A stretch of DNA of 64,000 nucleotides from JACVRX01 sp963831385 (GTDB lineage Bacteria; Actinomycetota; Actinomycetes; Jiangellales; Jiangellaceae): NCBI GenBank assembly GCA_963831385.1, contig CAWHPW010000011.1:372001-436000 (forward strand), written 5' to 3'. The notes beneath the pieces were generated by a model. That model searched no databases. It was not told the origin of the DNA and was given only the letters and a program-made list of their open reading frames with translations. This document shows, one piece after another, positions 54,035-62,604 of the stretch (position 1 is its first letter; each line of letters begins with the position of its first letter). The translations under genes and the position numbers were made by a program.

Positions 54035-54116
54035 GCGGGGAGATGCCGGCTCCGCCCGCGGCCGACTTCGTCGGCCGTTTACGCCCACCACACCTGAGCC
54101 GGCATCTCCCCGCCGC
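54032..54116. repeat. Palindromic element, second copy, 21-bp perfect arms
   Basis: 54032-54052 and 54096-54116 are perfect 21-bp reverse complements around a 43-nt middle. The middle holds GCGGCCGACTTCGTCGGCCG and then ACGCCC and ACCACACC, the same order as the reverse complement of the middle of the hemG copy at 22440-22535, and the arms end inward with the same GCCGGCT. It lies between the convergent permease and suhB genes, where it may also act as terminator. Confidence 0.85.
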
Positions 54117-54206
54117 TCCTCCGCTTTCCTTCAGCGAGCTGGCACGCAAGCCCCCGCCGCTCCTCAGCTGCCGCTGCGAGCCGGCACCCCCGTCCCCGCC
54201 GCTCCT
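54096..54206 (+). repeat. Three direct copies of a right-arm-like unit
   Basis: The unit GAGCCGGCA...CCCCGCCGCTCCT occurs at 54096-54120, 54136-54164 (with GAGCTGGCA) and 54178-54206. The block CCCCGCCGCTCCT is unchanged in all three while the middle varies in length (2-7 nt). The first unit is the right arm of the palindromic element. Confidence 0.75.
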
Positions 54207-54216
54207 CGCCTCCTTG

Positions 54217-55023
54217 TCAGGCGTCGCGGTCGGCGCCGAGTGGCTCCAGCAGGTCGTGCAGGGCGGGGAAGAGTGCCGGTCCGGCGGCGATCACCAGGTC
54301 CGGGCCAGCCGCGCGTCCGCTGATCCCGGCGACGACGGCGCCGGCCTCTTCGGCGATCAGCCTCCCGGCGGCCAGGTCCCATGGCGCGAGGCCGCGCTCG
54401 TAGAACCCGTCGACGAGTCCACTGGCTACGGCGCAGAGGTCGAGTGACGCGGAACCGGCCCGGCGGATGTCTCGGACCCTCGGCAGGACGTGCCGCAGCA
54501 CTTCGGCCTGCCGCGCGCGGCGACGCGCGTCGTAGCCGAATCCCGTGGCGATCAACGCGTTGTCCAGCCGGTCGCAGCCCGACTCGCGGATCGGCCGGCC
54601 GTCCAGGGCGGCTCCCTCTCCGCGAACGGCCGTCCACGTCTGCGCCCTGGACGGGTTGTGCACGACGCCGACGACCGACGCACCGTCGACCTGAGCCGCA
54701 ATCGACACCGCGTACTCCGGCAGGCCGTAGAGGTAGTTGACGGTTCCATCGATCGGGTCGACCACCCACACGACCTCCGAGCGCCCGGTGACTGATCCAC
54801 CCTCCTCGCCCAGCAGCCCGTCGTCGGGGCGCGCGCCCAACAACCGATCACGGATCAGCGCCTCGGCGGCCGTGTCGGACTCGGTGACCACGTCGGTGGG
54901 AGACGACTTGGTCGCGGCCACAGCCATCCGCTCCACGGCGGCGCGCCGATCCCGGACGAGTCGCCCGGCATCGTGCGCCACGCTGACCGCCAGGCCGAGG
55001 AGCGCCTGCGGATTCGCGGTCAC
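54217..55023 (-). CDS. suhB: Inositol monophosphatase family protein
   Basis: A 268-residue Mg2+/Li+-type phosphatase. Metal-binding motifs: DVVTESDTAAE, LLGEEGG, WVVDPIDGTVNYLYGLPEY (DPxDGT) and the late GLAPWDLAAGRLIAEEAGA (WD). It acts on inositol-1-phosphate, histidinol phosphate or related substrates; inositol compounds are plausible in an actinomycete. GTG 55023 overlaps the stop of the upstream hemH frame (GTGA), so the two are coupled. Confidence 0.92.
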   Translation of the reverse strand: MTANPQALLGLAVSVAHDAGRLVRDRRAAVERMAVAATKSSPTDVVTESDTAAEALIRDRLLGARPDDGLLGEEGGSVTGRSEVVWVVDPIDGTVNYLYGLPEYAVSIAAQVDGASVVGVVHNPSRAQTWTAVRGEGAALDGRPIRESGCDRLDNALIATGFGYDARRRARQAEVLRHVLPRVRDIRRAGSASLDLCAVASGLVDGFYERGLAPWDLAAGRLIAEEAGAVVAGISGRAAGPDLVIAAGPALFPALHDLLEPLGADRDA

Positions 55024-56118
55024 GCCGACATCCCGCACAAGGCCGGCCTGGGCCCTCGCGGATTCGGGCAGCAATTCGCTGGGCACACGTCGTGCGATGG
55101 TCCAGGTGAGCCGATGCTCGCCCGGCCCACCGGTTCCCCGCGCTCGATCGCCGCCCGCTCTAGGAGAATGTCGATGACGGCGGCGACGAAGGCCGGATGG
55201 GTTCCTGCCGTTGCGGCGCGAGCAGCGGGTAGATCCAGCTCGCGCGCCGTGCCGAGCGCCTCGGTGTCCAGGTCGAACGCGACTTCCATGTGGTCTGACA
55301 CAAAGCCGATCGGGGCGAGAACGACCCCATCGACCTCTGGCGCGAGTGCCTTGAGGTGGTCGTTCACATCGGGTTCGAGCCACGGCTCTCGGGGAGCGCC
55401 GCTTCGGGAGCAATATGCCAGGTCGAATCCATGCCGCACTCCGGTCCGCCGCTCGATGTCGGCGGCCACGGCGGCCGCGACGGCTCGGTGCTGCGCCACG
55501 TACGCAGCCACCGCCCGGACCAGAGCTCTCTGCCATGGCGACCGGGATCGAATGGGTGACGAACACCAGCCGGGCGGTTTCGGCGACACCGCGCGGCAGG
55601 TCGCCGAGCGCGCCCGCCACGCTGTCGGCGTTGGCCCGGACGAAACCCGGGTGGTCGAAGCAGTGGCGGAGCCGATCCAATGTCGGTGCCGCCGGCCCGA
55701 CCGCGGCCACGGCGGCAGCGAGGTCCTCCCGGTACTGCCGGCAGCCCGAGTACGAGGAGTAGGCGCTCGTCAGGAAGACCACGGCGCGGCGGATGCCGTC
55801 GTCGCGCATCCTGGCCAGCTCTTCGGCCAGATACGGGTGCCAGTTGCGGTTTCCCCAGTAGACGGGCAACGAGAGGCCTGCCTGCTCGAGCTCGTGCTGC
55901 AGCGCGGCGACCAGGGCGCGATTCTGGTCGTTGATCGGGCTGCGCCCGCCCCGGGCGAGGTAGTGGCCGGCGACCTCAACGAGCCGCTCGCGGGAGATGC
56001 CTCGACCACGGGTGACGTTCTCGAGGAAGGGCAGGACGTCGGCTGGCCGGTCCGGTCCGCCGAAGGACACCACCAGAAGCGCTTGGTAGGGATCGACGGA
56101 GCGTCCGGGAATGCTCAC
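55020..56118 (-). CDS. hemH: Coproporphyrin/protoporphyrin ferrochelatase, one frame break
   Basis: About 365 residues when repaired. N-terminal LLVVSFGGPDRPADVLPFLEN, then NWHPYLAEELARMRDDG and SAYSSYSGCRQYREDL, and the catalytic histidine in FVTHSIPVAMAESSGPGGG. The frame breaks near 55506; dropping one base reads on as GGAYVAQHRAVAAA, the consensus, then VLAPIGFVSDHMEVAFDLD (catalytic Glu) to the Cys cluster VCPANCCPNPRGPRP typical of [2Fe-2S] actinobacterial enzymes. GTG 56118. Both halves are well conserved, which argues for a sequence error rather than decay. Confidence 0.88.
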
Positions 56119-56156
56119 CCGCCGATCCTGTCATCACAGCGTGCGAGGCTGACGAC

Positions 56157-57365
56157 GTGCTCGGGCCATACGTCGAGGTGTTGCGCCCGAGCGGTGCCTT
56201 TGCCTTCTCGGCCAGCGGGTTGGTTGCCCGGCTGCCGATGTCGATGCTGGGTATCAGCATCGTCCTCGCGGTATCGGCCGAAAGCGGCTCGTACGGGCGG
56301 GCGGGCGTGGTCGCGGCTGCAGCCCTTCTCGCTCAGGCGGCGGCCGCACCGTTCCAGGCGCGGCTCGCCGACCAGTTCGGCCAGGGTCGGATGCTGCGTC
56401 CGGTTCTGGCGTTGCATGGTCTGAGCCTCGGGCTGTTCATCGTGCTGCTCGGCAGCGCGCCACTGGCTGGGCTTCTGGTCACCGCCGGTCTGGCTGGAGC
56501 GACGCTGCCCAGCTTCGGCGCCATGGTCCGGGCCAGATGGGCGCGCCTCTACAGTGGCTCGCCGCTGCTGCACACGGCCTATGCGCTGGAGTCCGTCCTC
56601 GACGAGGTGGTGTTCGTCTTCGGGCCGGTGATCGCCACGATCCTGGCCACGAGCGTGCATCCCGCTTCCGGTGTGGCCTGCACGTTGCTGCTGACGGTGG
56701 GCGGCGGCTTGTTGTTCGCCGCCCAGCGGAGCACCGAGCCCCCGCCGCAGCCACGGACCCGCCACGTCGCGGTCGATCGACTCCCGGTGGCGTCGTTGGC
56801 CTGGATCGTGCTGACGTTCGCGTTGATGGGCGGCATCTTCGGCAGCGTCGAGGTCGTGACCGTGGCCTTCACCGAAGCAGCCGGTGTGATCGAGGCCTCC
56901 GGTCCGCTGCTTGCCATCTACGCGTTCGGCAGTCTGGTGTCTGGTCTGGTGGTCGGCGCGGCCCGGGTGCGATCCGGTCCGCGTCGACGCTTCGTCGTCG
57001 GCCAAGCCCTGATGGCAGTGACGCTGTTGCCGTTGCCGATCGTCGGGCCGGTCGTCGTGCTGGCCGCCGTCCTGTTCGCCGCCGGGCTGGCCATTTCCCC
57101 GACCCTCATCGCCGGCTTCTCACTGGTCGAAGCGGTAGTTCCGCCAAGCCGACTCACCGAGGGCTTCGCCTGGATCTCGACCGCGCTCAACGTCGGCGTG
57201 TCCGCCGGCGCTGCCGTGTCCGGCCGAATCGTCGACGGGTACGGCGCCTCATCCGCATACCTCGTCGCGATCGCCTTCGGCGTCTCCGCAGCTGTGGCGT
57301 GTCTGACCGGTGCCTTCATCGACCGACGTCGACCTGATCGGGCGCGCGAGAGTGCGCCGTCGTGA
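56157..57365 (+). CDS. MFS transporter
   Basis: A 402-residue protein with 12 predicted helices. VEVLRPSGAFAFSASGLVAR opens helix 1; the loop between helices 2 and 3 has QARLADQFGQGRML (the G-x-x-x-D/R-x-G-R-R pattern in weakened form). The family resembles the actinobacterial efflux permeases commonly next to hemH or sugar-lactone oxidase genes. Substrate unknown. GTG 56157, 38 bp divergent from hemH. Its stop overlaps the next start (GTGA). Confidence 0.85.
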   Translation: MLGPYVEVLRPSGAFAFSASGLVARLPMSMLGISIVLAVSAESGSYGRAGVVAAAALLAQAAAAPFQARLADQFGQGRMLRPVLALHGLSLGLFIVLLGSAPLAGLLVTAGLAGATLPSFGAMVRARWARLYSGSPLLHTAYALESVLDEVVFVFGPVIATILATSVHPASGVACTLLLTVGGGLLFAAQRSTEPPPQPRTRHVAVDRLPVASLAWIVLTFALMGGIFGSVEVVTVAFTEAAGVIEASGPLLAIYAFGSLVSGLVVGAARVRSGPRRRFVVGQALMAVTLLPLPIVGPVVVLAAVLFAAGLAISPTLIAGFSLVEAVVPPSRLTEGFAWISTALNVGVSAGAAVSGRIVDGYGASSAYLVAIAFGVSAAVACLTGAFIDRRRPDRARESAPS

Positions 57366-58675
57366 CCGGCCGCCCGACCCAATGGACCAACTGGGCACAG
57401 ACCACCTCATGCCGCCCGGCACGCATCGCCGTGCCGGCGGACCCCGCCGAGGTCACCGCCGTGCTGTCGGCGGCGCGCCGCGACGGTCTGCGGGTCAAGC
57501 CGCTAGGAGCAGGGCACAGCTTCAGTCCGATAGCAGCCACCGACGGCGTGCATGTCCGCCTTGATCACCTCACCGGTGTCCTCGGGACGGAGGTCGATGC
57601 CGCCAGCGGTAATGGCACGGTGACGGTCGCGGCCGGCACACCACTGCGGGTCTTGAACGCCGACCTGGCGCGGCGCGGGCTCGGTCTGGCCAACATGGGC
57701 GACATCGACTCTCAGACGGTCTCCGGAGCCGTCGCCACCGGTACGCACGGTTCCGGCCGGGCGTCCGCGGGCCTGTCCGCGCTGGTTGTCGCTCTCGAGA
57801 TCGCACTTCCCGACGGTTCGCTCGTGCACTGCTGTGCAGACGACGAGCCGGACCTGTTCCAGGCCAGCCGGCTCGGGCTCGGCGCACTCGGCATCGTGAC
57901 GTCGGTGACCTTCCGCGTGGAGCGTGCCTTCCGGTTGCATGCCGTCGAGGAGCCCGGACAGCTGGACGACCTGCTCGAGCGTTTCGACGAGTACGCCGCG
58001 AATGAGCACGTGGACGTGCACTGGTTGCCGTTCACCGATGCCGTGCTGATCAAGCGCTACAGCCGGACCGACGAGCCGCTCCGGCCGCTGTCCACGTCGC
58101 GGGCATGGTGGACCGATGTCATCGAGAACTACGGAGTCGGACTAGTCCAGCGGTTCACCAGAGCGGCCCCCCGCTACACGCCCTTCGTGAACACCGTCGC
58201 GGCACGGCTGATCTCGACTCGTGAATACATCGACGCCGCCCCGGCGGTCTTCACCAGCGTTCGCCGGGTGCGCTTCCACGAAATGGAATACGCGGTGCCT
58301 CGGCGGGTCGCCGTCGCCGCGATCCGCGAGTTCCGCCGACTGACCATGCTGGGCCCTTGGCGGATCGCGTTCCCGGTGCAGGTGCGCTTCGCACCGCCGG
58401 ACGACGTCTGGTTGTCGACCGCCTACGACCGCGAGACGGTGTACATCGCCTGCCATGCCTACCCGCGGACCGACTATCGAGGCTGGTTCGCCGCCGCGGA
58501 GGAGCTGTTCGCCTCTTACGGCGGCCGGCCCCATTGGGGCAAGCTGCACACCCGCGGCGCGGCGTACCTGGACCAAGCCTGTCCCCGCCTGGCTGATTTC
58601 CGACGGGTCAAAGCCCGAGTCGATCCCACCGGGTTGATGGGCAACGAGTATCTCGACCGGATACTCGGCGATTGA
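57362..58675 (+). CDS. D-arabinono-1,4-lactone oxidase family protein
   Basis: A 437-residue FAD (VAO-type) oxidase. The FAD-binding start has LRVKPLGAGHSFSPIAATDG, then AAGTPLRVLNADLARRGLGL and GAVATGTHGSGRA. The C-terminal ALO domain ends with GGRPHWGKLHTRGAAYLD, the HWGK signature of aldonolactone/alditol oxidases. GAGHS (not GxGHH) with no His before S suggests that the flavin may be non-covalent. GTG 57362 coupled to the MFS gene. It may oxidise L-gulono-lactone or alditols. Confidence 0.9.
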   Translation: MTGRPTQWTNWAQTTSCRPARIAVPADPAEVTAVLSAARRDGLRVKPLGAGHSFSPIAATDGVHVRLDHLTGVLGTEVDAASGNGTVTVAAGTPLRVLNADLARRGLGLANMGDIDSQTVSGAVATGTHGSGRASAGLSALVVALEIALPDGSLVHCCADDEPDLFQASRLGLGALGIVTSVTFRVERAFRLHAVEEPGQLDDLLERFDEYAANEHVDVHWLPFTDAVLIKRYSRTDEPLRPLSTSRAWWTDVIENYGVGLVQRFTRAAPRYTPFVNTVAARLISTREYIDAAPAVFTSVRRVRFHEMEYAVPRRVAVAAIREFRRLTMLGPWRIAFPVQVRFAPPDDVWLSTAYDRETVYIACHAYPRTDYRGWFAAAEELFASYGGRPHWGKLHTRGAAYLDQACPRLADFRRVKARVDPTGLMGNEYLDRILGD

Positions 58676-58772
58676 CGTTTGGCGAAGGATTCCCGCCTCG
58701 CCCGGCATGGCGGCTTGGTCGCGGCGCCGCCGCAGGTCACGATGGGCGCAGCCGTGCACGGGAGGTTCGAGG

Positions 58773-59921
58773 ATGCGGGAGCTGCGACTGGTCGCGGTGA
58801 GTGATGACGGTACCCGCCTCATCCTCCGCCCCGATGGCGACGACGCCCCGATGGCTCTTCTCGTCGACGAACGGCTACACGCCGCGATGCGTGGCGACCG
58901 CGCACGCCTGGGGCAATTGGAGATCCAGATGGACAGCCAGGTGCGGCCCCGAGACATCCAGGCACGCATTCGCGGCGGTGAGAGTGTCGAATCGGTGGCC
59001 GCCGCAGCAGCCGTGCCGTTGGATCGCGTCCTGCGTTACGCCGGTCCGGTGCTCGCCGAGCGCGAGTATGTCGCCGGGCGGGCCCGCCGGGCGACTGTTC
59101 GGCGCGCCGGCGGCGACGGTCCGACGCCGACCCTCGAGGACGCCGTGGCCCGTTGGGTCGCCGGAATCGACGTCGATCCTGACCTGGTGCAGTGGGATGC
59201 CTGGCGACGCGATGACGGGCGGTGGCAGGTCAGCGCTACCTGGCCGGACGGTGCCGACAACGAGGCAGCACGATTCGCCTTCGATCCGGCCGGCCGCTCA
59301 GTGGCTCCCGACGACGAGCAGGCTCGGGCCGTCGCCGGCGAACGGCCGCCGGCGCCTGTCAGTCAGCCTGGACCGACCCGACTGTCGGTTGTCGCCGGCG
59401 CCAGAGCCGATGAGCTCCCTGATTCCGACCCGTTCGACGATGTCGAGGATCACCCCGATCTGCCCGCGCAGGTGGTGATCGTGACCGACCGGCCGGTTGA
59501 ACTGGAGCTGACCGATCTGGAGCTCGCAGAGATCGACTCACGCAGTGCGGACCCAGCCGACGAGGAACCGACCGGGCCGATTCCCGTCACGGGCCGGCGG
59601 CAACGCCGCAGCGGCGAGCGCCGGCGACCGAACGGATCGGGTCGACTCGACGACACGACCAGCGATCGGTTGCGGCTCACCGACATCGCCAGCCGCGTCG
59701 AGATCGACGATCAACGCGACGGTGTTTCACCCGCGCAGCGCCCACGCCAGGACCCGCGAGAGGCCGCGTTCTTCGCCCCGTCGACTCCGAGCCCGGCCCA
59801 CGATCCGCGAGCAGCAGAGCCAGCCGCGAGTTCCGGCCGGGTCAGCTCGTCGCGGTCTCGCCGGCCTACTGTGCCCAGTTGGGACGAGATCATGTTCGGT
59901 CGTCGGCGTAAGCCAGACTGA
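58773..59921 (+). CDS. sepH: Septation protein SepH (DUF3071)
   Basis: A 382-residue SepH, a cell-division protein that stimulates FtsZ assembly in actinomycetes. The N-terminal DUF3071 domain shows MRELRLVAVSDDGTRLIL, VRPRDIQARIRGGESVESVA (helix-turn-helix-like) and VDPDLVQWDAWRRDDGRW. A long acidic, disordered region follows and the end is SWDEIMFGRRRKPD, the conserved C-terminal peptide. ATG 58773 is preceded by GGAGGTTCGAGG. It appears to be transcribed alone. Confidence 0.95.
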   Translation: MRELRLVAVSDDGTRLILRPDGDDAPMALLVDERLHAAMRGDRARLGQLEIQMDSQVRPRDIQARIRGGESVESVAAAAAVPLDRVLRYAGPVLAEREYVAGRARRATVRRAGGDGPTPTLEDAVARWVAGIDVDPDLVQWDAWRRDDGRWQVSATWPDGADNEAARFAFDPAGRSVAPDDEQARAVAGERPPAPVSQPGPTRLSVVAGARADELPDSDPFDDVEDHPDLPAQVVIVTDRPVELELTDLELAEIDSRSADPADEEPTGPIPVTGRRQRRSGERRRPNGSGRLDDTTSDRLRLTDIASRVEIDDQRDGVSPAQRPRQDPREAAFFAPSTPSPAHDPRAAEPAASSGRVSSSRSRRPTVPSWDEIMFGRRRKPD

Positions 59922-60353
59922 CCCATGCCGCGGTCCGGCCCGGAGGTATCACCAGGCGGGTTGGCTGCTCTGTAGGAGTGGATGTACCAGCATCCCGCGG
60001 TCAGGGAGCCCCCGCCGTGTCGTGATCGGACGGACGGCGTGGGGGTCAAGGTGACGTATCGACGACCCGTCGTGGCCGCATCCGAGCGTGGCGCGGGCCA
60101 GATCTCCGACCGTGAGCGGGCCTTTCGCAGGGACCGCGTCGTCCGGATCTCGGCGGCCAAGTGGCGGCGGCGGGGGCGTCGAACCCTCGTGCGGCCGGTG
60201 TAGAGGGGCCGGGCCGGTGAGATCAATGACTACGGGGGGTGACGGGTGCGGGTTCGGCACACGCTGGCGCCGGGAACGCCACATTCTCGGGGGCCCGCAT
60301 CCGTCACCGACGACTTCCCGGGCGTGGCCCATCGCGACCAGTAGGGTCGTCCC
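59922..60353. other. 432-bp gap before the sigma factor gene
   Basis: The gap holds one possible small ORF (59982-60203) and otherwise no gene I can support. A GGGAAC at 60272-60277 looks like an ECF -35 box, but no -10 lies at the right distance. AT content shows no clear promoter. Confidence 0.4.
59982..60203 (+). CDS. Possible small basic protein
   Basis: A 73-residue frame, ATG 59982, with AGGAG (59974-59978) three bases before the start. It is rich in Arg (REPPPCRDRTDG, then VVAASERGAGQISDRERAFR and KWRRRGRRTLV) and would be strongly basic. No family match; overlapping minus-strand frames are also open because of the GC content. Only the RBS speaks for it. Confidence 0.25.
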   Translation: MYQHPAVREPPPCRDRTDGVGVKVTYRRPVVAASERGAGQISDRERAFRRDRVVRISAAKWRRRGRRTLVRPV

Positions 60354-60920
60354 GTGGCCGCCGACCCGACGACGACCGACCTGGTCCGGGACGCTGCCGG
60401 TGGGGACCAGGGTGCGTGGAACCAGCTTGTCGATCGCTATTCACGATTGGTCTGGGCGGTCGCGCGCGGGCACCGTCTCGCCCACGCGGACTCCGCGGAC
60501 GTCTTCCAGACCACCTGGCTGCGGTTGGTCGAGCATCTCGGTCGATTGCGCGATCCAGAACAGTTGGCCGGGTGGCTTTCGACCACGGCCCGGCACGAGA
60601 GCCTTCGCGTTCTCCGGCTCAGCCGTCGCGAGCGTCCCAACGACGACATCACGGGTGGCACCGAGGCCAACGGCACCGGTGACCCCGGTCCCGAGACAGC
60701 GCTGCTTGCCAATGAGGAACGTGCCTCTGTCGCCGCCGCCTACGCCCGGCTGTCCGAGCGCTGCCAGGCCCTCCTTCGCTTGGTCGTCGCCGAACCTGGG
60801 TTGTCCTACGCGGACGTGGCACGTGCCCTCGGCATCCCGGTCGGCAGCATCGGCCCGACTCGGGGGCGATGCTTGGACCAACTGCGCCGCCTGCTCGATG
60901 AGCAGACCGCGCCTACCTGA
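60354..60920 (+). CDS. ECF-type RNA polymerase sigma factor
   Basis: A 188-residue sigma-70 family protein. Region 2 covers GAWNQLVDRYSRLVWAVARG and ADVFQTTWLRLVEHLGRLRD; region 4 is from LSERCQALLRLVVAEPGLSY to ADVARALGIPVGSIGPTRGR, the helix-turn-helix with the GPTRGR end seen in one actinobacterial subgroup. A linker of about 35 residues rich in Gly/Thr joins them. GTG 60354. The downstream 157-residue protein, 15 bp on, is probably its partner or regulator. Confidence 0.88.
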   Translation: MAADPTTTDLVRDAAGGDQGAWNQLVDRYSRLVWAVARGHRLAHADSADVFQTTWLRLVEHLGRLRDPEQLAGWLSTTARHESLRVLRLSRRERPNDDITGGTEANGTGDPGPETALLANEERASVAAAYARLSERCQALLRLVVAEPGLSYADVARALGIPVGSIGPTRGRCLDQLRRLLDEQTAPT

Positions 60921-60935
60921 GGGAGGAGTGTGACA

Positions 60936-61409
60936 ATGTCCGACCTCGAGCCTGCCGACCGCGAACTCATCGCGCAGCTGCGCGGGATGTTCGACGAGAC
61001 CGACCCGGTCCCAGAGTTCCTTCTCGACGCCGCGCGAGCCACCTTCAGCTGGCGGACGATCGACGCCGAGCTCGCCGAGCTCACGAACGACTCGCTGCTC
61101 GAAGGCGCTGCCGTGCGCGCCGCCAGAGTGCCCCGCCTGCTCACCTTCACCTCCGACGTCGCCACCCTGGTCGTCGAAGTCGCCGAACACGTACGCGGTG
61201 CGGGGATCGGGCGCCGGCTGCTTGGTCAGATCCTGAGTCCTCGTCCCGCCGAGATCGACATCCGGCACGCCGCCGGAACCTTGTCGGTCACCGCGGACGA
61301 GTTCGGCCGGTTTCGGGCCGAGGCCGTCCCGCCGGGACCGATCAGCCTGGCCTGCCGTTTCGGCGGTGCATTACAACCGCAGCTCGTCACCAGCTGGGTG
61401 ACCATCTGA
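60936..61409 (+). CDS. Protein paired with the ECF sigma factor (unknown function)
   Basis: A 157-residue protein without membrane helices. The N-terminal half (LEPADRELIAQLRGMFDETD, then VPEFLLDAARATFSWRTID) looks like a short helical anti-sigma or interaction segment. The C-terminal half is beta-rich (LTFTSDVATLVVEVAEHVRG, IDIRHAAGTLSVTADEFGRF, GPISLACRFGGAL), like a carboxypeptidase-regulatory-type sandwich. It follows the sigma gene by 15 bp with GAGGGAGGAG as RBS. Regulation of sigma is inferred from context alone. Confidence 0.65.
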   Translation: MSDLEPADRELIAQLRGMFDETDPVPEFLLDAARATFSWRTIDAELAELTNDSLLEGAAVRAARVPRLLTFTSDVATLVVEVAEHVRGAGIGRRLLGQILSPRPAEIDIRHAAGTLSVTADEFGRFRAEAVPPGPISLACRFGGALQPQLVTSWVTI

Positions 61410-61473
61410 CCCGACGCCCCAGGATCGCAGAGAGAACTCCGTGTTCTGGGCGGTGTCATCTTCCGCGTTCATG

Positions 61474-62604
61474 TCAACTGCTGATCAGCAGTGGCACGAG
61501 CATCTCGTCGCCGGTGAGCGCACCGTGCAGCCCGACCAGCGTCGCCTCGAGCGGAAAGACGCTGCGCATTTCGACCGCGCAGTCGCCCCCCACGGACGCG
61601 ACGACGTCGCCGATTCGGTCCAAGACTCGTCCTTCCACAGCGCCGAACCATTGTGCCGCGATCGCCTCCTCCCGGGAGAGCACCGTGGCCTGATCGCCCA
61701 GCACCGCCGCCCAGGCAGCCTCGACGTCGGCGGCAGCTCCCGGCTCGGCGTATACGTGCCGGAACCTTGCCTCGCCGCCGACCAGGGAGACACCTGCACG
61801 GAGCGCGGGCAGGTCGTCGATGTCGACGCGGGCAGCAGAGTCGACATCGACCATGCCGTGGTCGGCGGTCACGACCAGCGTGGTGCCGGCGGGCAGCGCT
61901 TCGGCCAGCTCTTCGGCGAACCGGTCGACCATCACCAGCTGATGCCGCCAAGCAGCCGACCCGCAGCCGGCGTGGTGACCGGTCAGGTCCAGGTCGCCGT
62001 CGTAGACATAGACGAGTGAGGGCTCAGCCTGGGCGGCGAGCGCTGCCGCGGCGACGCGCTCTCCCACACTGTCGGCTCCGCTGAAACCAGGGCTGCGCAA
62101 GCCCGCAACGGTCAGGCCGGACTTGCGGAACCGGCGCTGGCCGACCACGGTTACTGCTACGCCGGCCCGGCCAGCACGCTCGAACACGGTGGGATGCGGT
62201 TGATAGGCAACCGGGTCGACCGAGGGGTCCCACTTGAGGGCATTCAGCAATGTCATCCGACCCGGAATCCGGGTCGTGTACCCGAGCACTCCGTGTCGTC
62301 CTGGCGGAAGCCCGGTGCCGAAGCTGGTGAGGCTCGTCGCCGTCGTCGTCGGACTACCGGCGGTGATCTGACGCCCAGGGAGCGAGGTAAGGAACGACGC
62401 CTGTGCCGGGTGAGCGCGCAGCAGGTTCCACCCCAGGCCGTCGACCAGCAGCACGCAGTAGCGCCGGCCTCGCGGCAGCCCGAGGGTGTCGTGCTCACCC
62501 GGAACACCCAATGCCGCGAGAGCCGACGGCAACACATCGGCCAGGGACGCCTCGCCGTATCTGGGCAGGACCAGTCCATCCGACGGCGAAGCCGCCGTCG
62601 TCAC
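61474..62604 (-). CDS. Alkaline phosphatase family (nucleotide pyrophosphatase-like) protein
   Basis: A 376-residue phosphodiesterase/pyrophosphatase fold. The metal site shows VLLVDGLGWNLL, the nucleophilic Thr region SPTTTATSLTSFGTGL, YDGDLDLTGHHAG (Asp and His) and VVTADHGMVDV (Asp-His). This conserved actinobacterial protein stands between sepH-side genes and DUF5998. It could hydrolyse nucleotide-sugars or pyrophosphates. GTG 62604 overlaps the DUF5998 stop, so the two are coupled. Confidence 0.88.
   Translation of the reverse strand: MTTAASPSDGLVLPRYGEASLADVLPSALAALGVPGEHDTLGLPRGRRYCVLLVDGLGWNLLRAHPAQASFLTSLPGRQITAGSPTTTATSLTSFGTGLPPGRHGVLGYTTRIPGRMTLLNALKWDPSVDPVAYQPHPTVFERAGRAGVAVTVVGQRRFRKSGLTVAGLRSPGFSGADSVGERVAAAALAAQAEPSLVYVYDGDLDLTGHHAGCGSAAWRHQLVMVDRFAEELAEALPAGTTLVVTADHGMVDVDSAARVDIDDLPALRAGVSLVGGEARFRHVYAEPGAAADVEAAWAAVLGDQATVLSREEAIAAQWFGAVEGRVLDRIGDVVASVGGDCAVEMRSVFPLEATLVGLHGALTGDEMLVPLLISS

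Noticed and set aside
54217..56118. A natural HemH-SuhB fusion protein in one frame of 633 codons
   Set aside because: The middle about 150 residues are Arg-rich nonsense, while another frame holds the true HemH C-terminus with its own stop at 55020 and a GTGA-coupled suhB start.
60272..60305. Possible ECF promoter (GGGAAC ... CGTC)
   Set aside because: The spacer of 24 nt is too long for known ECF promoters.
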